The translations under genes and the position numbers were made by a program. Under the pieces are notes generated by a model. That model saw only the letters and a list, made by a program, of their open reading frames with translations, searched no databases and was not told the DNA's origin. Of a DNA stretch of 64,000 nt, positions 1-8,755 are shown piece after piece (within the stretch, counting starts at the first letter, position 1; every line of letters begins with the position of its first letter). The DNA comes from Evansella sp041820985 (GTDB taxonomy: Bacteria; Bacillota; Bacilli; Bacillales; Salisediminibacteriaceae). The stretch is from positions 62,001 to 126,000 of the forward strand of contig NZ_JBGUAU010000017.1 in NCBI RefSeq assembly GCF_041820985.1. Direction: 5' to 3'.

Positions 1-113
1 ACAACCAACGCTTTATTTAACCCTAATTCTTGAATATAGGGACCAACTTCGTTCAAACAACCTCTCCCCATTAAGTTCGTTGCTGGTACATTAAAAACTC
101 GTGCATTACTCAT
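1..113 (-). CDS. Iron-containing alcohol dehydrogenase, N-terminal fragment (runs off the left edge)
   Basis: Only the first 37 codons are in the window. The ATG at 113 follows a good ribosome binding site (GGAGGAG, 6 nt before it). The peptide begins MSNARVFNVPATNLMGRG and continues with a CLNEVGPYIQELG stretch, the usual N-terminus of group III Fe-dependent alcohol dehydrogenases (methanol/butanol dehydrogenase type). These are NAD(P)-dependent, and their metal-binding histidines lie far outside this fragment. The identification rests on the N-terminal pattern alone, so substrate and intactness cannot be judged. Confidence 0.7.
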   Translation of the reverse strand, partial: MSNARVFNVPATNLMGRGCLNEVGPYIQELGLNKALV

Positions 114-295
114 GATAACTCCTCCAATTCAACTATATTTATGCTCAATAATTCACAAGTGTTTGGAAAACAATTACGAATTCTTGAATCTAGTTTCATT
201 ATACAAAGTGTAAATATTTCCTTCCATGAAAAAAACAGTAAAAATCTCACAAAAATGTCCGAAAGTCGTACAGATTTGTGAACATGGTATCCGTT

Positions 296-376
296 CCCTC
301 AACTTAACGATCTTGTCCCGGTCGTTAAGAAATAGACCCAAATAAGAAAAGCGCCTGGAGCTAGACACCTTTCTAA
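296..376. repeat. Dispersed Bacillaceae repeat fragment ending in a GCGCCTGGAGCTAGACA box
   Basis: The gap from 114 to 468 has no gene. It holds a stem-loop with arms CTTAACGA / TCGTTAAG (about 301-327) and, at 351-367, the box GCGCCTGGAGCTAGACA. The same box recurs at 32825-32841, and a diverged form occurs near 13180. Repeats carrying this box are common between genes in Bacillaceae. Their function is unknown, and the short reading frame across the region looks spurious. Confidence 0.5.
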
Positions 377-418
377 ATTCAAAAATTTTTTATAAATTCT
401 TATCTTTTAAAAAAGGTA

Positions 419-451
419 TATCAAAAGGAGCTACCACCGCTCCTTTTGATA
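419..451 (-). terminator. Rho-independent terminator of pheST
   Basis: A 13-bp perfect stem (TATCAAAAGGAGC / GCTCCTTTTGATA) around a 7-nt loop, followed on the minus strand by a T-rich run, 18 nt after the pheT stop. Confidence 0.85.
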
Positions 452-468
452 CACTTTCGAGTACAAAA

Positions 469-2886
469 CTACGATCTTAGCTTTGCACCTAATTTTTCTT
501 CTACTCCAGCTAACACACTACTGTGTACTTTTGTTACTTCTTCTTCCGTTAATGTCTTTTCTGGATCTAGGTAGCGGAGAGAGAATGCCAACGATTTTTT
601 CCCAGCTTCCATATGCTCTCCTTGATATAAGTCGAATAGAGCTACGTTTGTTAAAAGCTTGCCACCAAACTCTCTAATTACCTTTTCCACTTCTCCCGCT
701 TGTACTGCTTCATCAACTACGAGAGCAATATCACGGTCCATAGCAGGGAAACGAGGAATAGCCTGGTAACGAATTGGTTCTGTTGATACTGTTACAAGTT
801 CATGTAAGTTTAATTCAAACACATATGTTTCTGGTAGTGACCATTCTTTCGCAACAGATGGATGTAGTTGACCAAGTACCCCTACTTCTGATCCATTCAT
901 TAGAAGTTTTGCTGTACGGCCCGGATGGAAGCCTTTTGCTTCCCCTTGAACAAATTCAGCACTCTCCAGAACATTCAATTGTGCTAGTAGACCTTCTACT
1001 ACACCTTTCGCAACAAAGAAATCAACCGCTTTTTTCTCCCCTTGCCAGCTATGATCATGCCATAGACCCATAACAGCACCTGAAACATATGTTGTTTCTT
1101 TTGGTTGAGTCGTAACTTCTGCTTCCTCTGTTAAGAATACAGAGCCCATTTCATATAAGTGTACATTCAGATTATTACGGTTTTTATTATGACTTAATGC
1201 ATCTAGTAAATGAGGAAGTAATGTTGTACGTAATGCACTTCTTTCCTCACTCATTGGAATGGCAACCTTTACTCGAGATACACCTTCCTTAAAATGTGAT
1301 TCCTTTTCTGCAGTAGTTAATGAATAACTAACTGCTTCATGCAGACCTGCGTTTTCAAGAAAACGTCGAACTTTTCGTTTATTCTTTTGTACATCCGTTA
1401 ACCCACCAGGTGTTGTGGGAGTGTTTGGTAACGTTGTAGGAATGTTATCATATCCGTACAAACGCCCTACTTCTTCTACCACATCCACTTCAATTTGGAT
1501 ATCCTGACGACGTGTCGGTACGGAAATAGTAAATACATCATTACTTTCTGAAAAAGCAAATTGAAGTTTTCCTAGGATTTCCTTCACTTCCGAAGAAGTA
1601 ATCGATGTTCCAAGAACTCCATTAATTTTTTCTAACGAAATAGATATTTCTTTCGGAGTTACGTCTAACTCATTGTGTTCCACAACTCCTGACAATACAG
1701 TACCACCAGCAAGCTCTGCGATTAATGCAGCTGCTCGTAATCCTGCCTCTTTTACGCGACTAGGATCTACCCCTTTTTCAAAGCGCGCACTAGCATCACT
1801 TCGAAGTCCTAGCTCACGTGACGCTTTACGAATCGTTGTTCCTTTAAAGTACGCTGCTTCTAGTAAAACTGTTGTTGTATCGTTCCCTACTTCGGAATCA
1901 GCTCCTCCCATAACACCTGCAAGTGCAACAGGAACTTCCCCATTAGTAATTGCTAAGTAGTCCGATGATAATGTACGTTCCACATCATCTAATGTTGTCA
2001 TATTTTCTCCTTGATTTGCACGACGGACAAGTACTTCCTTTGAACCGAAACGATTATAATCAAACGCATGCAACGGTTGTCCATACTCTAATAAAACATA
2101 GTTTGTTACGTCAACAACATTATTAAGTGGACGAATTCCTGCAGCCATCAATGTTGTTTGAAGCCATAAAGGTGATGGAGCAATTTTTACATCCTTAATC
2201 ATGATTGCGCCATAATATGGATTATCTCCTACAGCATCTACTTTCACAGAAATATAATCCGATGCTTTTTCAGCACCTTCCTGAACGTTCACTTCAGGAA
2301 GCTTCACATCACGCCCTAAAATAGCAGCAACTTCATACGCCGTACCAATCATACTTAAGCAGTCCGCTCTATTTGCTGTTAAATCTAGCTCTAATACGGA
2401 ATCATCTAAATTTAATGGGTGCATTGCATCTGTTCCAGGCGTCATTTCCGTTGGGAAGTTGTAAATTCCCTCTGCGTATTCTTTTGCAACTGTTTTCCCT
2501 TCAAAGCCAAGCTCTTGTAATGAACAAATCATTCCTTCTGATACTTGTCCACGTAACTTTGCACGCTTAATTTTCATTCCACCAGGTAAGCGAGCACCTA
2601 CTTTTGCAACCACTACATATTGATCTGCACCAACATTCGCAGCACCACAAACGATCTGTACTGGCTCTTCTTCCCCAACATCTACTTTACACACGTTTAA
2701 CTTGTCTGCTTCTGGGTGCTTTGTGCACTCTAGCACTTTCCCGACAACAATGTTCTTTACACCTTGATTCATTTCGTGAACGATATCCACTTCAACGCCA
2801 CTTCTTGTTAGCTTTTCCGCTACCTCTTTTGGAGTTAAATCATCTATTTGAATATAATTTTTTAACCATTTATAAGATACAAGCAC
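469..2886 (-). CDS. pheT: Phenylalanine--tRNA ligase beta subunit
   Basis: Beta subunit of the cytoplasmic (alpha-beta)2 phenylalanyl-tRNA synthetase, which charges tRNA-Phe. At 805 aa it has the normal bacterial length. The tRNA-binding EMAP/OB-like domain is at about 40-150, the B3/B4 editing region and B5 domain in the middle, and the anticodon-binding FDX-ACB domain at about 710-805. The start is GTG at 2886, placed by AAGGAGG eight bases upstream. It lies 24 bp after pheS and should be cotranscribed with it from the T-box-controlled promoter near 4300. The terminator at 419-451 ends the operon. Confidence 0.97.
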   Translation of the reverse strand: MLVSYKWLKNYIQIDDLTPKEVAEKLTRSGVEVDIVHEMNQGVKNIVVGKVLECTKHPEADKLNVCKVDVGEEEPVQIVCGAANVGADQYVVVAKVGARLPGGMKIKRAKLRGQVSEGMICSLQELGFEGKTVAKEYAEGIYNFPTEMTPGTDAMHPLNLDDSVLELDLTANRADCLSMIGTAYEVAAILGRDVKLPEVNVQEGAEKASDYISVKVDAVGDNPYYGAIMIKDVKIAPSPLWLQTTLMAAGIRPLNNVVDVTNYVLLEYGQPLHAFDYNRFGSKEVLVRRANQGENMTTLDDVERTLSSDYLAITNGEVPVALAGVMGGADSEVGNDTTTVLLEAAYFKGTTIRKASRELGLRSDASARFEKGVDPSRVKEAGLRAAALIAELAGGTVLSGVVEHNELDVTPKEISISLEKINGVLGTSITSSEVKEILGKLQFAFSESNDVFTISVPTRRQDIQIEVDVVEEVGRLYGYDNIPTTLPNTPTTPGGLTDVQKNKRKVRRFLENAGLHEAVSYSLTTAEKESHFKEGVSRVKVAIPMSEERSALRTTLLPHLLDALSHNKNRNNLNVHLYEMGSVFLTEEAEVTTQPKETTYVSGAVMGLWHDHSWQGEKKAVDFFVAKGVVEGLLAQLNVLESAEFVQGEAKGFHPGRTAKLLMNGSEVGVLGQLHPSVAKEWSLPETYVFELNLHELVTVSTEPIRYQAIPRFPAMDRDIALVVDEAVQAGEVEKVIREFGGKLLTNVALFDLYQGEHMEAGKKSLAFSLRYLDPEKTLTEEEVTKVHSSVLAGVEEKLGAKLRS

Positions 2887-2910
2887 GGTTCTTCCTCCTT
2901 ATAACCTTTA

Positions 2911-3945
2911 TTAAACTCTCTTGAATTGGGATAAAAATCGAGTGTCATTCGTATAGAAATGACGAATATCATCAACGCCATATTTCAGCATGGCAAATCG
3001 TTCTACCCCCATACCAAAGGCAAAACCAGTATATTTTTCTGGATCAAAACCACTCATACGAAGCACATTTGGATGAACCATTCCTGAACCTAACACTTCA
3101 ATCCAACCTGTCTGCTTACACGTACGGCAACCTGAACCTCCACAGATTGCACAAGATACATCTAGCTCTGCAGAAGGCTCTGTAAATGGGAAGTAACTTG
3201 GGCGTAGGCGAATTTCTCTTCCTTCTCCAAAATACTGTTCCACAAATTGCTCGAAGATTCCTTTTAAGTCACTCATTCGAATACCTTCACCTACAACAAG
3301 TCCTTCTATCTGCATAAACTGATGAGAGTGTGTCGCATCATCTTCATCACGACGATACACTTTTCCTGGACAGATAATCTTAACTGGTCCTCTTCCTTCA
3401 TGCTTTTCCATCGTTCTTACTTGAACAGGAGAAGTTTGTGTACGTAATAGTAAATCGTTCGTAATAAAAAAAGTATCCTGCATATCTCTTGCTGGGTGGT
3501 CCTTCGGTAAATTCAATGCTTCAAAGTTATAATAATCTGTTTCAACCTCTGGTCCTTCCGCAACAGTAAATCCCATTCCAACGAAAACATCCTCAATTGT
3601 CTCAATTACAGATGTTAGTGGGTGGCGGCTACCTTTTTGCAAAGGACGTCCAGGTAATGTAACATCAATGCTTTCTTCTTTTAGTTTTGCAGCAAGTGCT
3701 TCTTCTTCTAGCTTTTGTTCCTTTTCCCCAATGGACGTAGCAACTGCTTCTCGTACCTCATTGGCAACTTGGCCAACCTTTGGTCTTTCTTCTGCTGGAA
3801 GTTTACCCATTCCTTTTAATACTTCCGTAATAGGACCTTTTTTCCCTAGATATGTAATACGAAGATCCTTTAGTTCTTTCACTGACGTAGCTTCATTTAC
3901 TTTTGTAATTGCTTCGTCTTTAAGTTCTTTTAGACGATCTAACAT
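2911..3945 (-). CDS. pheS: Phenylalanine--tRNA ligase alpha subunit
   Basis: Catalytic alpha subunit of phenylalanyl-tRNA synthetase, 344 aa, the same length as the B. subtilis protein. The N-terminal coiled-coil region (about 1-90) is followed by the class II catalytic core. Motif 2 (YRRDEDDATHSHQF) and the C-terminal motif 3 region (GFAFGMGVERFAML) are both visible. The ATG at 3945 follows GGAGGAAGT. It is the first gene of the pheST operon and lies directly behind a T-box leader. Confidence 0.97.
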   Translation of the reverse strand: MLDRLKELKDEAITKVNEATSVKELKDLRITYLGKKGPITEVLKGMGKLPAEERPKVGQVANEVREAVATSIGEKEQKLEEEALAAKLKEESIDVTLPGRPLQKGSRHPLTSVIETIEDVFVGMGFTVAEGPEVETDYYNFEALNLPKDHPARDMQDTFFITNDLLLRTQTSPVQVRTMEKHEGRGPVKIICPGKVYRRDEDDATHSHQFMQIEGLVVGEGIRMSDLKGIFEQFVEQYFGEGREIRLRPSYFPFTEPSAELDVSCAICGGSGCRTCKQTGWIEVLGSGMVHPNVLRMSGFDPEKYTGFAFGMGVERFAMLKYGVDDIRHFYTNDTRFLSQFKRV

Positions 3946-3989
3946 GCTACTTCCTCCTTCATTTCATAATGTATTTATTGTCCGAATTT

Positions 3990-4289
3990 ACGCACAAAAA
4001 AGAGCTTTCATTCCCAAAAGGGACGAAAACTCGCGGTACCACCCTTGTTAATGGATTTTTCATTCACAAAAAACCATTCACTCAAACGAAGATAACGGAC
4101 TTCAAAACCGGAACACCTTTACGAAAGGAACTTTCCCCTCGTTTTCCCAGTGTCAACTCTAGAGCGAATTCAGCTGTTATCCTCATAAAAATGCTTTCAG
4201 TCTAAGGCATTTTCTCCCTGGATGAGTATAGTACAACTTACTACTCTCTTTCATCGTTTTTACTATTGAATATGTAACTCCTTAATTCT
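3990..4289 (-). ncRNA. T-box leader riboswitch (Phe) of pheST
   Basis: The minus strand carries the T-box antiterminator sequence AAGGGTGGTACCGCG (4031-4046). It is followed by a terminator stem-loop around 3995-4032 ending in a T run. The Stem I base (AGAGAGTAGTAAG-like) is near 4240, and a candidate UUC Phe specifier (GAATTC context, about 4166-4168) is closed by CTCT. Uncharged tRNA-Phe is expected to stabilise the antiterminator and switch on pheST. The short plus-strand frames across this region are not genes. Confidence 0.92.
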
Positions 4290-4295
4290 GCTAAC

Positions 4296-4324
4296 ATTAT
4301 ATAGTTTTTTTATTTATTTCGCAA
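4296..4324 (-). promoter_or_regulatory. Sigma-A promoter of the pheST T-box transcript
   Basis: Minus-strand -35 TTGCGA (4324-4319), a 17-bp spacer and -10 TATAAT (4301-4296). Transcription should begin near 4289, which fits the T-box Stem I that follows. Confidence 0.7.
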
Positions 4325-4346
4325 ACGTTTCATAAAAATATTGCTA

Positions 4347-5099
4347 TTAACCACGTAAATGATACAGTAGTATCCCTGTGGCTATACTTACATTCAACGA
4401 TTCCGCTTTTCCATGTATGGGAATATACAAGTTTTGGTCCGTCTGTGATAGAAGTGATTCCGTAACTCCACTTCCTTCATTTCCTACGATTAATGCAAAA
4501 TTCTCTTGAGGTTCAATTGCATTATAGGTGCTTCCACTTAGTGACGTACCAAAAACAGGAATATCATGTTCCTTGCACAATTGGACCGCATCTTCTAACA
4601 TCATTTTTTGAACAGGAATGTGAAACAATGATCCTTGTGTGGAACGGATAACCTTTCCATTAAATGGATCTACGGTACCTTCTCCAATGATTACACCGGT
4701 CATACCAGCTGCATCAGCAGTTCGAATCATTGCACCAACATTTCCAGGATCTTGTACTCCGTCAATTAATAAAAATTTCCCTGTCTCTAAAGGTACATTT
4801 TCTCTATCAGGTAACTCACAAATTGCTACAAACCCTTGTGGTGTTTCAGTTTCACATATCTCCTTTAAAACTTTACTTGTAACATAAACAAGTGGAATAT
4901 TAGAAACCTTCCATTTTGCTGGAATATCCTTATCTGCATCAACAATAAGCTCTTTCATAGGCAGATGTGCACGAAAGGCTTCTTCAATAAGATGAATGCC
5001 TTCGATCATGAATGTTCCGGTTGTATCTCGTCCTTTTTTTGTATGTAATTTTTTCCATGATTTTACCTTCGTATTCTGTAATGATTCTATAATTTCCAT
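4347..5099 (-). CDS. ysgA: TrmH/SpoU-family RNA 2'-O-ribose methyltransferase
   Basis: SAM-dependent 2'-O-methyltransferase of the SPOUT superfamily, 250 aa, probably acting on rRNA or tRNA. The N-terminal part (1-95) is a substrate-binding domain. The C-terminal knot domain carries the family signatures DGVQDPGNVGAMIRTADAAG (about 114-133), IVGNEGSG (about 209-216) and IPIHGKAESLNVSIATGI near the end. As in B. subtilis it lies next to pheS and sspI. The exact target nucleotide cannot be read from sequence. Confidence 0.9.
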   Translation of the reverse strand: MEIIESLQNTKVKSWKKLHTKKGRDTTGTFMIEGIHLIEEAFRAHLPMKELIVDADKDIPAKWKVSNIPLVYVTSKVLKEICETETPQGFVAICELPDRENVPLETGKFLLIDGVQDPGNVGAMIRTADAAGMTGVIIGEGTVDPFNGKVIRSTQGSLFHIPVQKMMLEDAVQLCKEHDIPVFGTSLSGSTYNAIEPQENFALIVGNEGSGVTESLLSQTDQNLYIPIHGKAESLNVSIATGILLYHLRG

Positions 5100-5174
5100 T
5101 GTTCCTTTATGTACTCCCCTCTAATTTAACTCGCTTCCAACGAGTATTGTTATTCTCATTTTTTTCCTTTCCTC

Positions 5175-5204
5175 ACATATTCATACCCTTTATCACTCAT
5201 ACTA
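5175..5204 (+). promoter_or_regulatory. Sigma-G-type promoter of sspI
   Basis: ACATA, an 18-bp spacer and CATACTA (5198-5204) fit the forespore sigma-G pattern, about 60 bp before the sspI start. SspI is a known forespore protein in B. subtilis. The assignment here is inferred from the match. Confidence 0.6.
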
Positions 5205-5264
5205 TAACAGAATACACAACCAAACTCGACTGGTTGGTTATCTAAGAAAGAAAGGGAGATGAAA

Positions 5265-5471
5265 ATGAGCTTTAATTTACGTGGCGCAATCCTACAAAAT
5301 GTTTCTGGAAACAGTGCTCAGGAAGTAGAAGATACAATCATGGATGCAGTACAAAGTGGTGAAGAGAAGATGTTGCCTGGTCTAGGTGTATTGTTTGAAG
5401 TTTATTGGAAAAATGCTAGTGAAGACGATAAACAACAAATAGTAAATCAAATTTCGCAGGGCTTACAATAA
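5265..5471 (+). CDS. sspI: Small acid-soluble spore protein I
   Basis: Minor SASP made in the developing forespore. The 68-aa protein starting at the ATG at 5265 matches SspI in length and sequence, including the core DAVQSGEEKMLPGLGVLFE. An in-frame ATG lies at 5259, but it abuts the ribosome binding site GGGAG, so 5265 is the better start. The gene stands alone behind a sigma-G-type promoter. Confidence 0.93.
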   Translation: MSFNLRGAILQNVSGNSAQEVEDTIMDAVQSGEEKMLPGLGVLFEVYWKNASEDDKQQIVNQISQGLQ

Positions 5472-5507
5472 GATAATACTACACATTTTAGGATGACTTT
5501 CAGGAAT

Positions 5508-5551
5508 ATGAATAAAGGAAGGTTTATAAAACCCATCCTTCATTCATTTCC
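5508..5551 (+). terminator. Weak stem-loop after sspI
   Basis: Imperfect hairpin: GAATAAAGGAAGGTTT pairs with AAACCCATCCTTCATTC with small mismatches. There is no clean T run directly after it. It may end the sspI transcript. Confidence 0.35.
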
Positions 5552-5582
5552 TCGATACGTCATCTTTTTTATGTATTATTTA

Positions 5583-5611
5583 TTGACTTACTTTAAAAAA
5601 GTAAGTATACT
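5583..5611 (+). promoter_or_regulatory. Promoter with an embedded operator-like palindrome before the glutathione peroxidase gene
   Basis: -35 TTGACT (5583-5588), a 17-bp spacer and -10 TATACT (5606-5611). The spacer is almost wholly a perfect inverted repeat, arms ACTTACTTT and AAAGTAAGT around AAA (5586-5606), overlapping both hexamers. A bound dimeric repressor would block RNA polymerase. The AAGTAA-type half-site recalls redox-sensing MarR/DUF24 regulators, but the regulator is not identifiable here. Confidence 0.65.
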
Positions 5612-5662
5612 ACTTATAGTAATTAGCACCTAGTCAAAATGACCTATAAGGAGTTGGAAAGT

Positions 5663-6226
5663 ATGAGTATATTTGATTTTTCTGCTGTAGCAATGAATGG
5701 AAAACGTACCTTATTAGAGGAATATAAAGGAAAAACTGTTCTAATAGTAAATACTGCTGGGCGATGTGGATTTACATATCAATATAAAGAACTACAAAGC
5801 TTATATGATCGATATAAAGATAAGGGGTTTGTAATTTTAGGATTTCCTTGCAATCAATTTGATCATCAAGAACCTGATTCAAATAAACAGATTGAGATTA
5901 GCTGCATGATAAATTACGGAGTGAACTTTCCTCTTTTTCAAAAAATTGACGTAAGAGATGATAATGCGCATCCGTTATTTAGTTACTTATCACATCAAAA
6001 ACCATTTGATGGTTTTAATGAATCTCATCCTGTTTCCAAAATATTAATACCTTTAATAAATGAAAAGCACCCTGAGTATTTAATAGATGAGCATTCTATT
6101 AAATGGAATTTCACCAAATTCTTAATAGATCCAAATGGAAAAGTAGTGAAACGCTTTGAATGTACATCTGACCCTATTGACATGGAACAGGATATTGAGA
6201 AGCTATTATCCGAAGCTAGTGTATAA
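5663..6226 (+). CDS. Glutathione peroxidase-family thiol peroxidase
   Basis: Cytoplasmic peroxidase expected to reduce hydrogen or organic peroxides, probably using thioredoxin since Bacillaceae lack glutathione. From the ATG at 5663 (AAGGAG nine bases upstream) it is 187 aa. The family triad is visible: Cys35 in NTAGRCGFT, Gln65 in FPCNQF and Trp148 in KWNFTKFL. Cys replaces selenocysteine. It is longer than the usual ~160 aa because of a ~25-residue insert before the KWNF motif. An in-frame ATG at 5639 has no ribosome binding site. It sits alone behind a strong promoter containing a palindrome. Confidence 0.9.
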   Translation: MSIFDFSAVAMNGKRTLLEEYKGKTVLIVNTAGRCGFTYQYKELQSLYDRYKDKGFVILGFPCNQFDHQEPDSNKQIEISCMINYGVNFPLFQKIDVRDDNAHPLFSYLSHQKPFDGFNESHPVSKILIPLINEKHPEYLIDEHSIKWNFTKFLIDPNGKVVKRFECTSDPIDMEQDIEKLLSEASV

Positions 6227-6231
6227 ACGTA

Positions 6232-6286
6232 AGAAAAAAGGCCTTTCTAGAGATTTATTTCATCTAAAGAAAGGTCTTTATTTACA
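6232..6286. terminator. Bidirectional terminator between the peroxidase gene and ysdC
   Basis: AAAGGCCTTTCT pairs with AGAAAGGTCTTT (one G-T pair) around a 17-nt loop, with A-rich and T-rich flanks. It serves two convergent genes. Confidence 0.75.
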
Positions 6287-6291
6287 GTTTT

Positions 6292-7368
6292 TTATCGGAA
6301 CGTAATTTCATTAACAGTATTTCTATCTAATTTTTTAATCACTTCTACAATTAGCTTCACCGCATTTTCAAAATCATCTCGATGCAAAATTGCTGCGTGT
6401 GTATGAATGTATCTCGTAGCAATTGTGATTGATAAAGCAGGCACACCATTTGCAGTTAGGTGAATGGCACCTGAGTCTGTACCACCTGCAGCTACAGAAT
6501 CAAATTGATAAGGGATACCCTTCTCGTCAGCCGTATCCGTTACAAAATCACGAAGTCCTTTATGAGAAACCATAGAAGCATCATATATGATTATTTGTGG
6601 ACCTTCTCCCATCTTCGCTAAAGCATCCTTTGCTGATACACCAGGTGTGTCTCCTGCGATTCCTACATCCACTCCAAAACCAATATCAGGTTGAATATGG
6701 TGTGCTGATGTTCTTGCACCACGTAATCCTACTTCTTCTTGAACAGTTCCCACCCCATAAACAACATTAGGGTGTTGCTCGTCTTTCAAACGACGAAGCA
6801 CTTCAATAGCAATTGCACATCCTATACGATTATCCCAAGCTTTTGCCATTAACATCTTTTCGTTTTTCATTACTGTAAAATCACAAACAGGAACGATGGA
6901 ATCTCCAGGACGAACTCCGAATTCCTCTGCTTCTTTTTTACTAGATGCACCAATATCAATGAACATATCCTTCTTGTCCACTGGTTTTTTTCTAGCTTCT
7001 GGAGGTAGAATGTGTGGAGGCTTAGAACCAATAACTCCTGGTACGTCACCATTTCTTGTCATAATAGTAACTCGTTGTGCTAGCATTACCTGCTCCCACC
7101 AACCACCTACAGGTTGGAATTTCACGAATCCTTTATCATCAATAGAAGTTACCATGAAACCAATTTCATCAAGGTGACCTGCAACCATTATTTTAGGGCC
7201 GTTTGCATCTCCAACTTTTTTGGCAATTAAGCTTCCTAGGTTATCTGTTTCTACTTCATCTGCAAAGGGAGTTATATATTTTTTCATTACTTCTCTTGGC
7301 TCACGTTCGTTACCAGGAATACCATTTGCATCTGTTAATTCTTTAAGCATATTTAACATTTCATCCAT
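6292..7368 (-). CDS. ysdC: M42-family metal-dependent aminopeptidase
   Basis: Cytoplasmic zinc/cobalt aminopeptidase of the M42 (glutamyl aminopeptidase/endoglucanase-like) family, 358 aa. Metal and catalytic motifs are in place: AGHLDEIGFM (about 67-76), AWDNRIGC (about 178-185), the acidic pair in TVQEEVGLRGA, VDVGIAGDTPG and the final histidine in IATRYIHTHAA. The ATG at 7368 has GGAGGT seven bases upstream. Its place beside ysdB and near infC matches B. subtilis. The physiological substrate is unknown. Confidence 0.93.
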   Translation of the reverse strand: MDEMLNMLKELTDANGIPGNEREPREVMKKYITPFADEVETDNLGSLIAKKVGDANGPKIMVAGHLDEIGFMVTSIDDKGFVKFQPVGGWWEQVMLAQRVTIMTRNGDVPGVIGSKPPHILPPEARKKPVDKKDMFIDIGASSKKEAEEFGVRPGDSIVPVCDFTVMKNEKMLMAKAWDNRIGCAIAIEVLRRLKDEQHPNVVYGVGTVQEEVGLRGARTSAHHIQPDIGFGVDVGIAGDTPGVSAKDALAKMGEGPQIIIYDASMVSHKGLRDFVTDTADEKGIPYQFDSVAAGGTDSGAIHLTANGVPALSITIATRYIHTHAAILHRDDFENAVKLIVEVIKKLDRNTVNEITFR

Positions 7369-7492
7369 CTTATGTACCTCCTACAATAAAATTAAAAATA
7401 TTATGTCACTTGTCAATTATACCTATTTCTAAAGAAGTTCTCAAATTTCGAATTTCGAAATAAGTGGTGATTGCAACATCGTCAGAGCTTTT

Positions 7493-7990
7493 TTAGTATC
7501 CCTGATCTTGGCGTACATGATTCACTTCGTTTTTTTTCTCATATGCAGAGATTATATCAACTTCACTAAAACCTAGTGCCGAACCTAGGACAAAATAATC
7601 TTGAAACAGAGAAACATAGTTTTCCTTCGAACCTACTTGACTTAGCGCAGATACCCGATTCATCACGTTAAGAAAATATGGAACTAATTCTTCTCCTATT
7701 ACTTGTTGTGTTGTTGACCATTGTACTACCTCTGTTTCTAATGACATCTCAAGACCAATGGAAAGAACAAAATGAACACCATCAACATATTCTTCTAAAA
7801 TAATATCTTGAGCGGATGGTCCTTTTTCACTCCAAAACTTAAAACAACGAGTTTCGTTAGCTAATTCACCCACTTCTACTTGAAGGGCTAACAGTTTTCG
7901 CTGTAGAAGATTTTCGTTTCCTAATTTATGCTTCGATTCAATATAATGATCTAACTCTCTTTGTTTTTCATAAAGGTTACTAATTTGCAT
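7493..7990 (-). CDS. Dimeric all-alpha dUTP diphosphatase (dUTPase_2/MazG-like)
   Basis: Predicted to hydrolyse dUTP to dUMP, limiting uracil in DNA. The 165-aa protein has the all-alpha dUTPase_2 signature: EVGELANETRCFKFWS (about 55-70) and EEYVDGVHF (about 85-93), whose acidic residues bind Mg2+. This family is unrelated to the trimeric beta-fold dUTPases. The start at 7990 follows AAGGTG. It is divergent from ysdB. Similar genes are common in Bacillaceae and their phages, but nothing else here suggests a prophage. Confidence 0.85.
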   Translation of the reverse strand: MQISNLYEKQRELDHYIESKHKLGNENLLQRKLLALQVEVGELANETRCFKFWSEKGPSAQDIILEEYVDGVHFVLSIGLEMSLETEVVQWSTTQQVIGEELVPYFLNVMNRVSALSQVGSKENYVSLFQDYFVLGSALGFSEVDIISAYEKKNEVNHVRQDQGY

Positions 7991-8059
7991 GCTTATTACA
8001 CCTTCTTCTTCTTTTTCTTTGATATAATTACTATTATAACAAAAAGCATATAAATTTTT

Positions 8060-8086
8060 TGAAACCTTTTTTAGTGCTCATCCGTA
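8060..8086 (+). promoter_or_regulatory. Sigma-W-type promoter of ysdB
   Basis: TGAAAC (8060-8065), a 17-bp spacer beginning with a T-run, and CGTA (8083-8086), close to the sigma-W pattern TGAAAC-N16/17-CGTA. In B. subtilis ysdB belongs to the sigma-W cell-envelope stress regulon. Confidence 0.7.
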
Positions 8087-8183
8087 AAGGATAGCAATAC
8101 GTTATTTTTCCTTACTAAAAATTAGGATTTCAGCGTAATTAAATGGGAATAGATAAGTAGTAAGACGTAAAGGGGAGATAATC

Positions 8184-8588
8184 ATGACGGTGATCCTATT
8201 TCGCTTGTTCCTCCTTATAGCAATCAGCATCATTGTTTTTAGCGTAGTTAAGTATTTATTAGATCCTAGGAGAAAACTTGAATCTGCACATGCAAGAGGG
8301 GAATTTTATATACTAGATGATGCAGATAATGTAAGGAAAAATGTAATGTTTACTTATCGAAATGTTATGTTTGAAGGGGAAAAATTTTTGGGAGCAACGA
8401 ACGAATCTTTTGAAATTACTTCTATTGTTATATGGACTGAGGATACAGATAAGTTAAGAGGATTAAGTGTTAAAGATTTCCATTTTATGGAAAAAGAGGT
8501 TCTTATTCATTATCCAAAAGCTGAAATTGAATGGAGAGAACCGATTAAAGGCTTACTTAAAAAGATGGAAAAAGAGATAAAAGAATAA
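8184..8588 (+). CDS. ysdB: YsdB-like membrane-anchored sigma-W regulon protein
   Basis: Protein of 134 aa with one N-terminal membrane segment (about 4-24) followed by a charged cytoplasmic-looking domain. Length, the LLDPRRKLE stretch after the membrane segment and the position between ysdC and downstream genes match B. subtilis YsdB. No enzymatic motif is visible and the molecular function is unknown. GGGGAG precedes the ATG. A sigma-W-type promoter lies about 100 bp upstream, and a strong terminator follows. Confidence 0.85.
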   Translation: MTVILFRLFLLIAISIIVFSVVKYLLDPRRKLESAHARGEFYILDDADNVRKNVMFTYRNVMFEGEKFLGATNESFEITSIVIWTEDTDKLRGLSVKDFHFMEKEVLIHYPKAEIEWREPIKGLLKKMEKEIKE

Positions 8589-8606
8589 GTAATGTAATTA
8601 ATTGTT

Positions 8607-8637
8607 AACAACAAGCTGAATAGCTTGTTGTTTTTTT
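8607..8637 (+). terminator. Terminator after ysdB
   Basis: Perfect 11-bp stem (AACAACAAGCT / AGCTTGTTGTT) with a 4-nt loop, followed by a T run. Confidence 0.9.
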
Positions 8638-8755
8638 GTTTTCCTTCCATGAATGAATTTTTGACGCTAATGAAAGATTCGAGTCAATGTTTTCCAAATC
8701 ATCTCAAACCCCTGAGACTTCTGGAAGTGAAACTCCCCTTACAACGTATTTGAGT

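Noticed and set aside
174..368. 64-aa minus-strand ORF left of pheT
   Set aside because: Overlaps the dispersed repeat and stem-loop region; composition and lack of a start signal suggest it is spurious.
3969..4205. Small plus-strand ORF near pheS
   Set aside because: It lies entirely antisense to the Phe T-box leader and has no ribosome binding site.
7493..7990. dUTPase gene as a sign of a prophage
   Set aside because: Neighbours are ordinary chromosomal genes in conserved order, and no phage structural, integrase or att-like features were seen.
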